Shown: one piece after another, positions 11,758 through 25,494 of the stretch | Position numbering within the stretch: position 1 is the first letter of the stretch | Layout of the letters: every line of letters begins with the position of its first letter | NCBI GenBank assembly: GCA_023078685.1 | Contig: JALGAS010000002.1 | Coordinates: 620,001 to 684,000, forward strand | Origin: Neopestalotiopsis rosae | Lineage: Eukaryota > Ascomycota > Sordariomycetes > Amphisphaeriales > Sporocadaceae | Length of the DNA stretch: 64,000 nucleotides | Reading direction: 5' to 3' | Notes under the pieces: model-generated | Told to the model about the DNA's origin: nothing | What the model saw: only the letters and a program-made list of their open reading frames with translations | Databases searched by the model: none | Position numbers and translations under genes: made by a program

Positions 11758-13332
11758 TCAAGGCTTCTGGCCCATCGTAACGACACTGCAGTATATCATC
11801 AGTTTTTTTTTGGACGTCATTCAGCTCTGTTGTTGAGTTGACAACTTACACTTGCATGTACACGTGATATTTTGGATCCCAGAAATCATCCTTGGCATTT
11901 TGCACAAGAGTCAAGACCTCATCCTTGCTCATATTGGCGTATCTCGTGAATAAGACCATGCTGAAAGCCTCAAGACCCTCCAACAGGTTCCGGCGAGCAA
12001 TCTGGCTCAGCTCTCGCAAGTGTTGATTTCGCGGTCCCTGTGGCCAGGGGCTGACTGGCCAGACAAATAGTCTCTCCGTCACATTGTCCAAGCCGACGTC
12101 GCGGAACATTTGTGCAAAGTCCTCGACATATGACCTCCTGCCGCTCAGGCGGAAGCATTCTGCAATCACATTGTTCCATCTCTGAATGGAACTGCCTTCC
12201 CAACTGTTGTCGTCGCATTTCAGAGGAAGCACAATGTCCTGCGATTCAAACCATCCGTGTCGGGCGAGGGCGTTGAATGCACTTGATACGACTGTCTCCG
12301 GCGACTGGAACGACAGGTGGTTTCCACGACTATGTATCAGGCTAAACTTTTGGCGATATAACCATTCGTCCTCAGCATCGTCGATTTCGAATTGGCAGTT
12401 GGTTGGAATGCTACATCCGTTCGAGTCAGCTACGGTACAGCTGGGCATAAGACTGAGGACATGTTCGGCTTGGTAGCGCCGGCCAGATGTGAACAGAGAC
12501 TCACTATGATGGCTGTATCGGACTTAAATCGGTGCCGATGACCTGAGAATTGGCATGTGTCAAGGCTAGAATGGTCAGTGGTCAGTCCAACAAAAACTCA
12601 TCGTGTGTACCATGTTTGGAAACCAACCAATCTCAAACGCCCATAATCCTGGCAAAAAAGACGGAGATCAGTTTCATGTCAAGCGGATTCATCTTCTTTG
12701 AAATAATGATTATCCATACTCACCCGTACCGGTGCCGATATCTAGAACATGGTCTAGTTTCTCAATAGGCGAGAGGAACAGTTTGCCCCTCAGGGTTTTG
12801 CGCCACAGCTCATGTTCGATAGCTGTCCAATCATGACAAAATGTAAGCATTCGCAAGAACCCGGAGGCAGCCGAAGAAGGATCAGTCTTTCCTTACCGGA
12901 CCTATTTTGCTCTCGCTGTTTTGGGGGCGGGAAATCAGCATTTTGCGCGTTCCTGATCAGCAACCTCTGCGGCGACGTACAGCGTCGTTTGGAAGAGGAT
13001 AGCCTGTTTAACAAAGTGGGAGACCATGGTCAGCGGCCGCGGGCCCCGAGAAGCTATGCCAGGGAGGAGTGTAACGACAAACACATACGTCCTTGCTTAT
13101 ATGAATGATATGTCCTTCCGTTCTCCTCGACGACTCGGAAAACTGGACTGTCGCTGTTGATTGATTCTGTCAAGGTGCTGTAGGCCTCCGACTCAGCTTA
13201 TAAATCCATCAAAGTTGAAGGGTAGGCCGGGCGCTCTCACGATACGGACTGGTACGAGACGGCCGAGATAGCGCTATCTCGCCGAAGGTCTAGATGAGCA
13301 TCTGCCCCTGTGTGCGGAATTTGGGAGCTCAT
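11758..13332 (-). CDS. LaeA-like SAM-dependent methyltransferase
   Basis: Class I methyltransferase of the fungal LaeA-like group; substrates of such proteins are mostly unknown, and LaeA itself is a nuclear regulator of secondary metabolism and development. Nine exons: 13246..13332, 13089..13191, 13003..12981, 12915..12897, 12822..12724, 12648..12611, 12542..12505, 12410..11850 and 11785..11758, giving 331 residues. The frame closes at every junction. The start MSSQIPHTGADAHL is followed by VFRVVEENGRTYHSYKQGRY, YPLPNDA, EHELW, the SAM loop DIGTGTG (about 105-111), VIGTDLSPIQPS and NCQFEIDDAEDEW, then a RDVGLDNV region, ending VVVTMGQKP. Micro-exons of 19, 23 and 28 nt are notable. The first intron (13192..13245, gtatcg/ctgag) is the least certain. 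It is probably a paralogue rather than LaeA itself. It shares a 1.8-kb divergent promoter region with the thiolase. Confidence 0.87.
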
Positions 13333-15174
13333 TGGAACCGGCGCACAATTCCTGTCGGAGTCACCATGGGAGAGGCGGAGGAGAGGGAAAACACAGAAGA
13401 GACCGTAGGGGAGGAATGGGGAAAGACAAGAGAAAAAAGAAAAAGAAATAAAGGACAGTAAGACTGTATCCTCCGTCGTAGCAGTGAATGGAATGCTGTT
13501 GAGACAGGCCAAGAAGTATGGCCGGGAAAAGAGCAATCGCTTCGGGATTAATATATCATGGGCCTTGTAATATTTCAGCCAATGATGCCGTGGACGACCG
13601 TGCCGCGTTTTTCTGGGGTCACATTTTAACAGGCTAGGTTAGTGCTGGTCATTGCCTTATTTCGTCCTTCGAGAATGATCAGAAGAAGGATTTCTGACAG
13701 CTGCAAGGCGTCACCTCAAAAAAAGATTCCAGCCCTAATCTTGTCGAAATATGATGGAGGACTTGGGCAGACGGCATGGCTCAAAAGAAAGCAGTAGGAG
13801 ATCGCCTACATGCTTCCTCACTTTCACTCGGTCAGTCACTCACCCAGTCTATGGCTCATCATCAGCATCAGCAAAGCGACGGAGCAAAAGCCCGAGAGTC
13901 GAGAGAGAGCGAAACAAAAACGAACCCTCTTGCACATGGGCCAAGCAAGTACTGTACATGACCGTTCTGACGCGGTAAGGGTTGGCCCTGGTCGGGGGGG
14001 AAAGCCTGAAGACTTTCGACGACGCCCATGTGGCAGCCCACCAAGCCCACCTAATCTAAGACCCTTGACGCTGGTTGACCTGCAGACACGATGTGCGGCG
14101 TGCGCTTTCACAGCGAACCCTGGCGTTCATCAATCGGAACCTTGCCCAGGTCGTGTCCGCTCTGCTCGCCCTCCAGTCCGTCTCGTGAGACGCGAGAAAA
14201 GCAATTCAAATCATCGCCGCCTTATTGCAGTCGGAGATCCTGATTAACTCGACTCAAGTTCCCCTTTCAAAGTTCCAAGGCAGGTTGGGGCGGGCGGGCG
14301 GGCTGCCATATTTCTGGACGAAGCCACGATGTTTTCATCTCTAGAAATCAAAGTAAGTTGTCATAAGCTCGTGCTGTGGGTTTGCGATCGGTCAAGACCT
14401 TCCATTCAACGGCGATCTGTTCCTAGGTCATGTCCAGACTAACCCTTTAGAAACCCATGCAAGGTTTGAGAGGCTCTACGTAAACTTTCTCGTTGTCTTG
14501 CTAGCTTGAAGACTATTCTGCTCCCGTGGCGCCATCGCTGCGACTACTCGAATATGGGAGATGATCCCTACATGGCAAAGCATGGTACCTAATTAACAGC
14601 CACAGTCAGAGCCTGAGCCTGAGCCAGAGCCGGAAGCGATGGCGCCTTCAGCGGTTTATCCCCCGGCAGCCCGGCACGATTACTGTGGTACCTATCCAGG
14701 CGCGCTACAGAAGCAAGGGGAGTTGACTTTAGTGCATGCATACACTGAATGTTGGTTGTGCAAATGCACGTTGTACTTCTAGGCTTTTATGATCACAGTA
14801 CGTGTTGTGCAGATAATGCACGGTACTGAAGTGCACTACACTGCGCTGCACCACACTAGCACATTTTACACGTGCCAAACCCGCGGGTGAAGCTGGACAA
14901 ATGGGCCAAGTTCCGTCATTCCCAAACCGTGGGGCCGGACTAGCCCCGCGTCTAACCGGTGGAGGTGGGAATGGGGTTCAAGTTACCGGGGAACTTGGGA
15001 TTCTCCAGAGTGCTTTCCGCGCTGAAGCCGATTCCGCCATATAAACCATCATATACATACTTGTCTTCTTTTCCATTGCCAAAACTTTAATACAACCTGC
15101 CATATCTCTTTTGTGTTTTATTGTCATAAATATTAAATACTAGTTACCGCTGCTGCTGGCTGGAGCTCGACGAT
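13333..15174. other. Divergent promoter region, methyltransferase / thiolase
   Basis: 1.84 kb between two divergent start codons. It contains short imperfect GAGCCT/GAGCCA repeats near 14610-14630 and a pyrimidine-rich plus-strand stretch near the thiolase start. Open frames at 13751-14247 overlap in several frames without any conserved motif and look like chance. Confidence 0.55.
15040..15045 (+). promoter_or_regulatory. Candidate TATA box of the thiolase gene
   Basis: A TATAAA hexamer lies about 130 bp upstream of the thiolase ATG at 15175 and is followed by a pyrimidine-rich stretch that could hold the transcription start. The spacing is reasonable for a fungal promoter, but the assignment rests on position and sequence only. 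Confidence 0.35.
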
Positions 15175-16602
<1,428 letters not shown>

Positions 16603-17120
16603 AAAAATAAAGCTATTTGATACCCGATTTTCAAAAAAGTCAAATAAAAAGGATCAGTTTTTGTCCAACAATTGCCTTGTGGGGTAAATATAAATGTTCA
16701 AATGTGACATGAGAATGGTTTTGTCAGACTAAAAATACCAAAGCCCTTCTTGGACCGACTATAGTTGAACGATGTATACGGCTCTAGAAACAATGTTATC
16801 GTAAGTCCTCACATAAATGCATTTACTCTGTTGTATAATATTTATTTGTTTAATTATGCTTTATCATCTAGTCTTCTTCGTCTACCTCTGTAGCCCGCCG
16901 GGGTATCTCTTTTTTCCTCTATGGTTACAAAAAACAAAACGTCTAGTCTATCGACATGATTTCTCATGTCTCTAACATATCTAGGCCTCAAGCCTTCCAT
17001 CTCCATTCTATACAAGTCTAAAAAGTCTTGAACTTGGGAAACGAGAGTGCCTCTACACTCTTACAAGCACCACTTTTTTTCTTCTCTTCTTTTATGTTCC
17101 GTTACTTCTTCGAATCGACT
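16603..17120. other. Convergent spacer with candidate poly(A) signals
   Basis: AT-rich 518-bp gap between convergent thiolase and MFS genes. AATAAA occurs at 16606-16611, four bases after the thiolase stop, and again at 16643-16648; the second is better placed for 3' end formation. No gene seen. Confidence 0.5.
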
Positions 17121-18871
17121 TTAATGGGCAGCGTCCCCCGATCCCTTCTCAACATCGCCCTGGCTGGCAATGCCCTTGCCGTCATCCTCATCGTCGCCGG
17201 CGTAGGCGTACTTGGACCGGCGGCGGATCTGGGCACCCCACTTCCAGAAGCAAAAGGGGATGGCGCAGCAGGCGAGGCCGATGAAGCCCAGCAGACTGCT
17301 GGCCCATTGGTCGCCGAGGCGGTGGTACATTTGGATGGTGAAGAGCACGACGCCGGCGCCCCAGAAGCTGCGGATGAACGTCTTGGCCGCGAGGGCCGAG
17401 GCCGCCAGGTGCTGGTACGAGTCGACCAGGTAGTTGTTGGCGGCGTTGTACAGGAAGATGAAGCCAAAGCCGACGGGGAAGCCGCCCAGGCAAGGGCCCA
17501 CCCAGCTGAGCTCCTTGTAGGACGACCAGGCAAAGATGAAGAGGCCAATGGGGATGAACCAGCAGGAGAACATCATGGGGATCAGTCGCGCCTCGGCTGG
17601 GGGGTTGCCGTTGTGCTTCTTGACCAGGGTGAGATAGTGCTTGTTGACTAGAGGCGCGCACATGGCTGACATGACAACACCAACGGCGATGGGAATGCTG
17701 TATTTCCATTAGCATCTTGGGTTTTAAACATAACATGTCTTGATAGAAGAGACACAACTTACAACATGAGACCGGTAATACCAGCGGAATAGCCCTTGCC
17801 CTCCTGGAAGATAATGGGATATGCCACGAAGAACATGTACAGCAGACCGTAGAGCACTGACATGTACAGACTGATCAAGAAGACAATGAGCTCCTGGAAG
17901 AGGAGCTGGAAAGGTCGCAGGAGGAAGATCTTCATACGAGCACTCATCGGTCGCTTGTCCAGCTCCTGTTCCGTGACGAATTCCATGTCTCCCGTCTCCT
18001 TTCTCTTCTTTTCAGCACGTCGCTTCAGGATGGTGGGTGCATATGTCTCCGGCACGGTGAAAGTGATGAGAACCCAAACAATGGCGGCAAGGATGAGCTG
18101 AATCCAGTACAACCATCTCCAGCCGGCGGCCATGGAGAGCCAACCTCCGATGAGGGGACCAATGGCAGGACCAATAAAGGGGGCGGCAGAAAAAGCAGCC
18201 ATGGGGACACCTCGCTCCTCGTTCTTCCAGAGATCTGCCAGCGTGCCTCCAACCAAGGTCATGGGCGCCGAAAATGCAATACCGTCGATAGCGCGGCAAA
18301 CAATGAGAGTCGCAATGTTGGGTGCTACGGCACAGGGAATGATGAAAATGACGGCCAACAGCAGCGTCGAGCCATAAATGACACGGCGACCATAAACCTC
18401 GGACAAGGGCGCAAACACCATGGGACCAACACCGAAACCAACGACAAAGACGGTGATGGCGAGGAGGGACACTTCTTTACTGACACCCAGCTCCTCGGCC
18501 GGGGCATCAAGGTCTGCGGTAATGACGGCCGAAGCAAGAGCCACGACGAAACAGGTCATGGCGACGACCATGGTACACCACCACTTGTATGCTTTTGACC
18601 AGTTCTTTGGATTCTCGGGGTCGTTTTCGACGAATGCCACCAACTTGTACTCTTTTTTGCTGTCGGGTGCGGTGATCGGTATTTGTCCGTCTGGCTGTTC
18701 GGTCGTGTATTCGGCCATGTTTGCCCGCTCACTCAAGGTTCGGTACGGGAGGTTGACATCCAATTCTGGATCCCGGGTCTTTTGTTTCGACATATCTGCC
18801 AGTCCAGTTTCGGCATGAACATCGTGTTGATTCAGAGTGGAATCCGAGCCACTCGAGTGTAGGTCCGCCAT
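17121..18871 (-). CDS. MFS drug:H+ antiporter (DHA1-like, polyamine/multidrug exporter type)
   Basis: Twelve-helix proton-coupled exporter of the plasma membrane; relatives export polyamines, azoles or toxins, and the substrate here is unknown. Two exons, 17763..18871 and 17121..17697, with a 65-nt gtaagt/acag intron, give 561 residues. A hydrophilic N-terminus of about 97 residues ends in the group-typical [12 protein letters not shown]. Helices then start at about residue 98, with the LSEVYGRR loop motif at about 156-163 and [11 protein letters not shown] in the fifth-helix region. A basic central loop (RRAEKKRK) separates the halves, and the C-terminus is acidic. The start at 18871 (MADLHSSG) is chosen over an upstream in-frame ATG at 18895. 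It is convergent with the thiolase. No biosynthetic core gene is nearby. Confidence 0.92.
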
Positions 18872-21269
18872 GATGAAGAGTCGTTTGAACGACAATAAGA
18901 AATTCTTCTATACTGCACAGATAAAATGTGTAGAGCCAGAGAATGGAAAACACTGCTCCAAAGAAGAGGAGACAAAACAATAGTGAGATTTTGTACCCAC
19001 CGACAACAGCAAAGAGAGAATGGAGACATGTTGTATTTATATCAAAACAAAATATCTGTTTCATCAACATATAGCAAGTACGTACCATATGGCCACTATT
19101 CTCGCGATACTGGTTCATAGAGTTTCTGGCGAGGTTCCACTTATTCAAGGCATGTCATGGCGACAGTGGACCCCTGGCGAGTCTTGGCCATGTGGTTGAA
19201 GACGCGACCTTTGGCGACATGGCGCCGGGGTGGAGCCGGCGGAAACGGAAAGGGTAGAGCTTCTAGGCTCTCCAGCCACAACTAAACCTCTTTTCGCCTC
19301 ATGTTTCCAGTGTCATCAATGTCCTCGGGCTTCGGGGCGATGGGACCAGGACCGAATTGAGGCTCAAGCCCAGCGGAATGGAGACGCTTGTCATGACCCG
19401 CCTGTGGCTCTGCATTACTGAATGCTGCTTGTGTCCACGCAAATGATAAAGAGGCTAGCCCCGTTCTCTCCCCAGTTGTCGTTTGGGTCTGCTTTCAAGA
19501 GAATATGAGCAACATGTTCCAGCCAGCATCGAGCTGTATCATCACTCGCAGTTGAATGCTCATAGCAAAGTCGAAGAGAAAGGGGAAGAGTCACTGGGCA
19601 TCAAAATCTTCAGAGGTTCGCGTTCAGAGCTCGCGACGCGAGCTCCTTCAGCCCAGAAAGGTCCCTGGCTCACTTGGCAAAATGCTTGGGCAGTGTGGGG
19701 CGACGTATGATGGAAGATAACGGGCGCAAAACCGCCCAGGTATCGAATTAGCGGCGCGATCTTTAAAAGAAGCACGGTTTCAAGCTCTCGACTCAGCTGG
19801 CAGTGTCTTGGCATCGACCTTCTGCTCACCCAATTCATCCCTTTGACCGTCCGGTCCCGCCCCGACACGCAAGGAATAGAAGGAAGACTTTTTTGCAAGT
19901 TTGGATCTATCAACAAATATCTCTTGAGGGTCGTGGCCGAGATAGGACCGGTCGCTTCTTTGAGTTGTTTGCCGTGCGCAGAGCAAAAGCTGGTTGGTGG
20001 ACCATCACATCATGTGCAATCTGCTTGGTCCAAGGCACGGGTGCGTGCCGTGCCCACTGCCCACAGGCCGAAGAACGGAGCTGATGAAGTTGACAAACCA
20101 GGCAAGCACTGGGAATACATACTCAAGTGATTGAAGTTGTTGCTATATCCAATTGAATAGTGATGCGCATTCGTCAAGTTTGTTGTTGTTAGGTTCTTGT
20201 CATGAAGCTGTCAAGGAGATAGCTCCAGGTCTACCCTAGTCATCCTTTTTGGGTGTTGAAAAGCTTTAGAAGGCCCGGCATAAAGGCTCGGGTATGTAGG
20301 GGACTAGACGGCTAACCAAGTTTAGTTTCGAGAAGCCATGTACGGAGTACGTACATCTCTTCTTACGCATGCCACATTCGATGCTGAATCTAGCCAGACC
20401 GCGAAGACAGGGATGTCCTTCTCGCATTAGTGGTCATTCAAGAAAGTCCGGGTGCCCTTCTCGCGGCTCGCTCAATGTGGACATTCTCAACTAACTACTT
20501 TATCTCGACGTCTCGCTCTTAATGATGGAGATAGACAAGAGAAACACCAGACGCCTCGCGCCCTCAGAGATGATGCAAAATATGTACGTGGCGTCTTGGC
20601 TGCTTGGAAGCTCCAATCATGACCCGTGACTTCCGACCATGTACAGTCAGTCAAGATACGTCCTACACCATAGTTGTAACAAAAGCTGTCAGCAGAGTCG
20701 AGTCCTTCCTTCGCCAGATTTCCGATGATTTTCTAGATGATATCTATCTCCTAGCCCACACCAAATATTAATTGCTACTCTGTACCTAACTCGAGTAGCA
20801 TTGCATGAACCGACGTCTGATTCGGCATGTGGCGAATGCGGTGCCTTGCAGGTAAAGTACGTATCTGACTCGATGCACTCTCTCAGTACGTACCTTGCAG
20901 GCTGTCAGCCGCGCATCGAATAAAATGGACACTTTGGGTCAAGCCCCACATAGTGCAACAGCCTTGTGAACAACATTGAATGCGCATCAATTGATCCATT
21001 TGCGGTGCATGTGGGCTTTACTTTGATACCTATTCTTGACCTCGGACTTATACATCAACAGACCAATTGCTAGCCAGCTCAATTCCTCATACAACGAGGA
21101 ATAATATTTGAGCCACATACGTCGTGGTCTCCCTTTCTGCAACAATTCTCACAACATCTCAGATTGAGCGACAACCACCCATCTCATCACAGCCAGTCGC
21201 GTCGCACCTCCGGGTAGCTAGGGAGCCACCTAGCTGTCCCGAGCGCATAGCAGCGCAAGACGCACCACC
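18872..21269. other. Divergent 2.4-kb promoter region, MFS / CSN12
   Basis: Gap between two divergent start codons. A TACGGAGTACGTAC motif is present at 20341-20354 and related TACGTA motifs recur near 20870-20895. Frames at 19483-20130 have no conserved motif. A spliced leader exon of the MFS gene may lie in 18890-19030, where GTGGGT and CTGTGCAG signals occur on the minus strand, but I did not find coding evidence. Confidence 0.5.
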
Positions 21270-23009
21270 ATGGCTCTGGCAGGCCAATTCCTGGGACAAG
21301 TCCGCAAGTTTCTCGTCAGCCGCGACGGGGAGCAGTTGCGGCAATGGCTGCTCGTAGAGCCCCCTGTTCCTGACCACTACCACATGCTCGCCCAGGAGCT
21401 TCGTGGTACGGCGTCCATCGAAAAGCTGGTCGAACAGCATCTACCGGAGGAGAATGACGTTCCACCCGACACTGGCACCGCCTGGCCCGGCTTCAATGCC
21501 TTCATGGTGGATTATCTCAACTACTGGCGAGACGTGGATTTTGAAGATCTACTGCGTGCCCATGAGTTGCTCATGGGGCTTACAAAGTGAGTCATGTTCG
21601 ATGCAAATGAGGCACACGTTGGATGGAAGCGCTGACAATAGCCACCCAGCTCATGCACTACGGCATTAAATCATCCCACATACGGCATTATTATGCTGCA
21701 GACCAGTGTGGCATTATGTGGTTCACTTTCAAAGCTGTCCATGACGCTTAATAAGCGCCCTGATCTCACCAGAAAGTTGCAAACCATTGACACAAGCGGT
21801 GGCGATGAGGAGGAAAAGTCCATCATTGACAAGGCGGCCGAGGTAATGCAGAGAGTCTTTACTTCCTGCTTGACCGACAGGACGAGCGACAGACTCTCAA
21901 AACCAGAGGGCAAAAAGGTTGGCGTATATACTTTTGCGAATATTACATTGAAGCTGCTTTTTGCTGTAAGTCCCTCTTGTGCTTCATCGAGACCAAATCT
22001 TCTCGTAATCGCAATAGTTACTAATCACGGTGTACAGTGCCGTAAGACATATCTTGCAAAAACAATCTTCATGAACATCACGGCCAAATCGCCACCATTA
22101 TCATTCTACCCCGCCGCCCAACGTGTCACCTACCTCTACTACCTGGGACGGTTCCATTTTATCAACAACCACTTCAGCCATGCGGCTCAATGCTTGGAGC
22201 AGGCCTACCTCCAAACGCCGCCCGTTTTCCAAAAGCATCGCAGGCTCGTCTTGACCTATCTAGTGCCCTGCAAGATGATCCTCGGGTATCTGCCGTCCCT
22301 GTCGCTACTCTCAAGGCCAGAAGCCGCCACTCTAGCGCCGATATTCTCACAGCTCTCCCAGGCCGTCCGCACCGGCAACTACCTCCTGTTCCAGTCGACC
22401 ATATCCGCCAACGAGACGTGGCTGTTCCGCAAGGGCCTCTTGCTGACCCTCATCTTTAGGCTGCGGCCCTTGCTGTGGCGCTCCCTGTCCCGGCGCACAT
22501 TTCTCCTCACCTACATCGCGACACCGATGGACCCCAGCGCCCCGGCCAACAAGGCCGCCACGCTGGACCTCTCCCACCTCCTCGTGGCGGCAACGTACAT
22601 ACAGAAGCGCCTCGAGGGCTACCTCCCGGCGGCCGACGCGGCGGGTGGCCCCCGGCAGAGGCCGCCGCACGTCAACGCCATGTTCATGAAGGCTGTCACC
22701 AATAACAATAATAACAACGCCGTCGACGTTCACAGCACCCTCGCACCCCCGCCAGGCGGGCCCAGGAAGCTAAGGCCCAATGACGGGCTCATCTGGGGCA
22801 ACATGGCCCCCACGGCCGAGCACGTGGAGGATGTGGTGGCCTCGCTGGTGGCCCAAGGTTTGTTGCACGGCTATGTGGCGCATTCGCTGGGTCGATTCGC
22901 CATCATGGGCGCAGCGAAAAAGGGCAGTCCTGTCGCGGCGGGATGGCCGAGCGTGGCCGAAGTCATTGGGCAGACGGAAGAGGACGTGCCGGGGTGGGTC
23001 AAGGGGTGA
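21270..23009 (+). CDS. CSN12: CSN12/Thp1-like PCI-domain protein
   Basis: PCI-domain protein of the CSN12/Thp1/PCID2 group. Relatives act in the TREX-2 mRNA-export complex or associate with the COP9 signalosome (family knowledge). Three exons, 21270..21586, 21650..21965 and 22038..23009, give 534 residues. The first intron (63 nt) has gtgagt/cccag ends and restores LTNSCTTALNHPTYG, a conserved join. The second (72 nt, gtaagt/tacag) is in frame and stop-free; splicing restores LKLLFACRKTYLAKTIF. The C-terminal half has YYLGRFHFINNHFSHAAQCLEQAY and LVPCKMILGYLPS, typical of the PCI helical repeats, then a winged-helix-like segment. An Asn-rich patch (NNNNN) interrupts the PCI region. CSN12 and Thp1 are hard to separate by eye. 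Confidence 0.88.
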
Positions 23010-23999
23010 TGATGCGAATCAGCCAGATGAGCCGGAGGGGATATGAAGACTCCCGAAAATAGTTCCTGGAGCTTGTGTGATGCGAGGCAAAAGACCTAGC
23101 ATACACCAAAATTGTGGTCACATATATAGACAATTCAAGCAACTTATCGCACTTTCTGCACATCTGGTATGTCTTCTCAAAATGTCTTTGTATTCAAATA
23201 TCAGCATGATAGCCGATGGGCATTTCGGCCAACATGAAGTCTGGAGAACAGAAACGGAACATGGCCGTAAACGGCCATGAATCAGAATTCCTCTCTTATG
23301 CCCAACTCATAGACCTCGGATCTTGTAGGCACTTCTCGAAGAAGAAAGTCAAAAGAGCTCTTGTCCCATATAGAATAAGGCAAGAGATGAGAAATGAAGT
23401 GGTGGTAATAAGCAATAAGCTTAAGATGTTAAGTATAAAAAAGAAGACAATAATTTTCGTCACATCTCGTCTTGATCATGTCCGTGTCCAAGTGTCTGCG
23501 TGTTGCGTATGCTCGCTTGTCGCTTTGCTCGATGCATTGAAGCAGCCTCCCACCCGATGTTCCTGTTTTTTTCTCCTTCCCCTCATCCGCATGAAAATGT
23601 AAAAAAGTTGAATGATATCTCGAAGTGTCAAAAAAGCCACAAACCAACACACCGCGCTAGTTCAGAATGAAGTTTGGGGGGTATAAGTTTGAAGCAATAA
23701 AAAAAAAGAAGAGCTGAGAGGCAGTTCTCGAAGAATATCCAAACAAGTTTGGGTAAACAATAAACAGTAGATAGTACGTAGGTAGATAAGTAGTAGTTGT
23801 AGTAGTCGGTCATGTGCAAAGCCAAGCCAAGGCTTGGAAAAAGAATATATCCAAAATAATGGGCCGAACACAGTGGGTGGTCCGGGCCGATAGAATAAGC
23901 CAGTCTTTAGGCTTCTGAAAAAAGAGGGGTTTTCGTGAATCCATTCGTTTTGAGCGTGAAAAAGGTTGTTTGTAATCTTGATACACAAGTGCATCAACA
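23010..23999. other. Convergent spacer between CSN12 and SUN genes
   Basis: AT-rich 1-kb gap with several homopolymer A and T runs. The frames at 23216-23602 (+) and 23662-24000 (-) overlap each other and show no motif. A 3' UTR of either neighbour is the most likely content. Confidence 0.55.
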
Positions 24000-25494
24000 T
24001 TACAGGATGCAGGCGGCGGCGACGATGGCGACAATGAGGCCAGCGATCGCACCATTACCCTGAGCGGCAGAGCTCTCGCTCTTGGAAGACTCGGTCGCCT
24101 GAGCGGAGCCAGTGCTCGATTCACCAGATTCGGTGCTGTCACCTGTAGTCGCGGCGGTGGTGGACTGAGCGCTGCTGCTGCTACCTGTCTCGGAAGCGGT
24201 GGTAGTTCCGTTCTCCTGGAAGATACCACCAATGACGAGACTGACGACAGCAGAGGACGAGCTCTTGGCGGAGCTGCTCGATGAGCTGCGGGTCATAGTA
24301 GTCGAGGAAGCAGCCGTCGATGAAGTCGAAGAAGAAGACGTGGAAGTGCTGGTCGCCTTGCTCGAGGTGGTCGACGTGGTGGAAGTGCTGGTCGACGTGG
24401 TGGAGGTAGTCGTTGGCTCCGCCTTGGAAGTCGTGGTGTGGACAGACGAGGTCGTCGCACTGTCGTCTGAGTCTGAAGAGCCGTCCAGACTGTACACAAC
24501 AATGTTGGCCTGTCCACCCTTTGGGACGGTAACGACACAAAAGTCAGAGCCGCCAGCTCCGGTTGCCTTCAGGTCACTGGTGACACCGCTGCCGTCAACA
24601 GCGCAGGGGAGACCCACACAGCTGCCGGACGTACACTCGATCTTAAGTCCGAAAGTAGGCTTGGTGCCGTAGAGGCTGGAACTTTGCCAGATGGGATTCG
24701 TGCCAACCTTGACGAACGTCAGTCCACTCGCGTCAGTGTTTGCTCCGGCCACGTAAGGAGCCCAGTTGCCAATGGGTGTCGAATCGTCTCCCCAGTGGCA
24801 ACCCTTGTCCGAGTTGACTCCGGGAGGGTTGATATAGAAGTGAGACGCAGTCGCTTGCCAGTAGGAAGTGTCCGGCACAGCCAGGGTCAGTGTGTCGGAG
24901 ACATCATTGGGGATAAGAATATCCTCGTTGCCAGGCAGGACAGTCTGGCAGAAGGACACGACCTTGCCGACCTTGTTCACAGCTTGAACTGTTCCGGTAC
25001 CGTCCACGCAGTAGGGCTTGCTATCAAAAGGCTTGACCGCCTTGCCATCCAGACCACAGTACAATCCACCGGCCTAATGAGTGTGTCAGCAGAGAGCAAT
25101 GTTACTGACAATCATTGATCCGACTTACCATTCTGTCGGTAGTCGCGTATGTTGAACCATCCTTCCACTGAGCCGAGACCTGGCCCGGCGGGCAGGCATA
25201 AGGGCAATAGCTTCCACAAGTGCAAGGCTGATCAGGGCTCATAGCCCATCCAGCATTGTCGCTACCGGGAGTGATTGCAATCAGACCATCTGAGCTAGGA
25301 AAGGTGCAGGTATCGAGGCCACGGGCTTTGAGTTCGATGTTCTTCTGGTGAATGATCTCATGAGTGGTATTCCTCTCGCTGACTTCGGGCGTGTTATGCC
25401 TGCGGTGGTGATGCCGGTGGTGAGAAGTTGCCAGGCACTGGTCAACAGCCGAGAGCAGAGCCGCCAACAGGGCGGTTTGCATAGAGAGCTTCAT
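24000..25494 (-). CDS. SUN-family (GH132) secreted cell-wall protein with GPI-type tail
   Basis: SUN proteins are secreted, beta-glucan-associated and affect septation and wall remodelling (family knowledge). Two exons, 25129..25494 and 24000..25073, split by a 55-nt gtaagt/attag intron, give 479 residues. A signal peptide (MKLSMQTALLAALLSAVDQC) precedes a His/Arg-rich segment (HHRHHHRRH). The SUN cysteine signature PCTCGSYCPYACPPGQVSAQW and GGLYCGLDGKAV mark the domain, followed by SYWQATASHFYINPPG and CHWGDDSTPIGNWAPY. The last third is a Ser/Thr-rich, probably O-mannosylated stalk, and the C-terminus ends in a hydrophobic run (GLIVAIVAAACIL), which fits a GPI-anchor signal. The ATG at 25494 is chosen because the signal peptide begins there. 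It is convergent with CSN12 and divergent from the cupin gene. Confidence 0.92.

Noticed and set aside
17121..18871. Secondary-metabolite cluster made of the LaeA-like gene, thiolase and MFS exporter
   Set aside because: No PKS, NRPS, terpene synthase, P450 or pathway regulator lies nearby, and the thiolase looks like a housekeeping mitochondrial enzyme.
23662..24232. Minus-strand frames overlapping the SUN 3' end
   Set aside because: They are in other phases of the SUN gene and its 3' UTR and contain no motif.
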